Below are positions 6,263 through 6,406 of a stretch of 6,406 nucleotides of DNA, piece by piece (position 1 is the stretch's first letter; each line of letters starts with the position of its first letter). The stretch spans positions 1 to 6,406 of the forward strand of contig CAZBZG010000272.1 in the NCBI GenBank assembly GCA_964496245.1, in the 5' to 3' direction. Position numbers and translations under genes: made by a program. This DNA comes from CAZBZG01 sp964496245 (GTDB lineage Bacteria > Planctomycetota > SZUA-567). The notes below the pieces were generated by a model. That model was not told the origin of the DNA, did no database searches, and saw only the letters and a program-made list of their open reading frames with translations.

Positions 6263-6333
6263 CGCTAACGTCCTGTCTGACCATTTGATGAAAGCGCAGC
6301 TTTCAGCAATATGGTCCAGGCATCTTGTTCTGC
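6263..6333 (-). other. attC: attC recombination site C (71 bp), divergent stem
   Basis: On the minus strand R'' reads GCAGAAC (6327-6333) and R' reads GTTAGCG (6263-6269). GACCAT (6279-6284) pairs with ATGGTC (6311-6316) and CCTG (6272-6275) with CAGG (6317-6320). Three bases (6276-6278) are unpaired on the R'-side arm, and T6310 is bulged. The centre is a second hairpin, TGAAAGC (6289-6295) with GCTTTCA (6299-6305) around a 3-nt loop, extended by TTG (6285-6287) with CAA (6307-6309). The spacing from the neighbouring gene, the AAC/GTT cores and the exact match of its R' to the next cassette's R'' support attC identity. The arms are less regular than in sites A and B, hence lower confidence. 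Confidence 0.75.
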
Positions 6334-6406
6334 ACCTTCAATTACGTTCTATAGGGGGTATCCACTTCGCTCTCGCAGCATCTCTCAGGTCCTGCCGGCG
6401 GCTTTG
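6269..6406 (-). mobile_element. 3' end of integron cassette 3, cut by the window edge
   Basis: Everything from the attC C cleavage point to the window end belongs to a third cassette. Its R'' is GCAGAAC, so by the rule seen in the other two cassettes its unseen start should read TTCTGC on the minus strand. Confidence 0.6.
6338..6406 (-). CDS. Possible C-terminal end of the gene in cassette 3 (partial, frame uncertain)
   Basis: On the minus strand the frame entering at 6406 is open for 22 codons and stops at TGA 6338-6340, reading ...DLRDAARAKWIPPIERN, 4 nt before the R'' box. A second frame, entering at 6404, is open for 20 codons to TAA 6342-6344. Cassette genes normally end at or just before R'', so one of these is probably real; the first looks more protein-like. 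Nothing can be said about function. Confidence 0.3.
   Translation of the reverse strand, partial: QSRRQDLRDAARAKWIPPIERN

Larger units (their letters stand above)
5972..6268 (-). mobile_element. Integron gene cassette 2 (297 bp) encoding a zinc-ribbon membrane protein
   Basis: Bounded by the cleavage positions of attC C (right) and attC B (left). The cassette starts TTAGCG on the minus strand, the exact reverse complement of the first six bases of its own R'' box (CGCTAAC at 6018-6024), repeating the relation seen in cassette 1 with a different hexamer. Only 18-24 bases precede the start codon, so expression must come from upstream in the array. Confidence 0.85.

Noticed and set aside
5584..6333. 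CRISPR array or dispersed palindromic repeat family
   Set aside because: The repeated units share structure and core boxes but not arm sequence, and the intervals between them are coding genes rather than short spacers.
6341..6406. A fourth attC at the right edge (TACGTTC at 6343-6349 and GGCTTTG at 6400-6406, the latter matching attC A)
   Set aside because: No arms pair between these points and the sequence beyond the window is missing; 66 bp would also leave no room for a cassette gene.

Overview
The window joins two kinds of DNA. Bases 1 to about 5590 are GC-rich chromosomal sequence (43 of 60 bases are G or C in the sample line 4201-4260). They carry two large convergent genes. The right-hand 0.8 kb is much more AT-rich (24 of 60 in the line 6061-6120) and reads as the distal end of an integron cassette array. 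The N-terminal zinc-knuckle motif of the large gene (CxC ... AGKxVxCPACG), its single membrane anchor, and its PQQ-propeller and Tudor-like domains resemble giant proteins of Planctomycetota and related PVC-type bacteria. That assignment is an inference; no rRNA or marker gene is present.

Left region (1-1435, + strand): the 3' part of a polytopic membrane protein with an extracytoplasmic domain and C-terminal TPRs, most like a GT-C (STT3/PMT/ArnT-type) glycosyltransferase. Its N-terminus lies outside the window. Middle region (1469-5485, - strand): one 1338-residue membrane-anchored protein. In order it has two zinc knuckles, one TM helix, a globular domain, two similar helical modules, a PQQ-type beta-propeller, a Tudor/agenet-like module and a helical C-terminus. 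The two genes converge with 33 bp between them.

Right region (5584-6406, all on the - strand): three attC-type recombination sites (5584-5642, 5966-6024, 6263-6333) separate two complete small-gene cassettes and the end of a third. Each complete cassette begins with a TTRRRY-like hexamer that is the exact reverse complement of its own attC R'' box (TTATGC with GCATAAC; TTAGCG with CGCTAAC). That is the expected signature of a cassette that circularised at its own attC. The cassettes encode a two-TM protein of 102 residues and a 71-residue zinc-ribbon protein with a hydrophobic segment (LITAF-like). Neither has room for its own promoter. The orientation predicts that attI, the Pc promoter and the integron integrase lie to the right of the window, and that the 1338-residue gene is the first chromosomal gene beyond the array. 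If the array has no integrase it would be a CALIN (cluster of attC sites lacking an integron-integrase).
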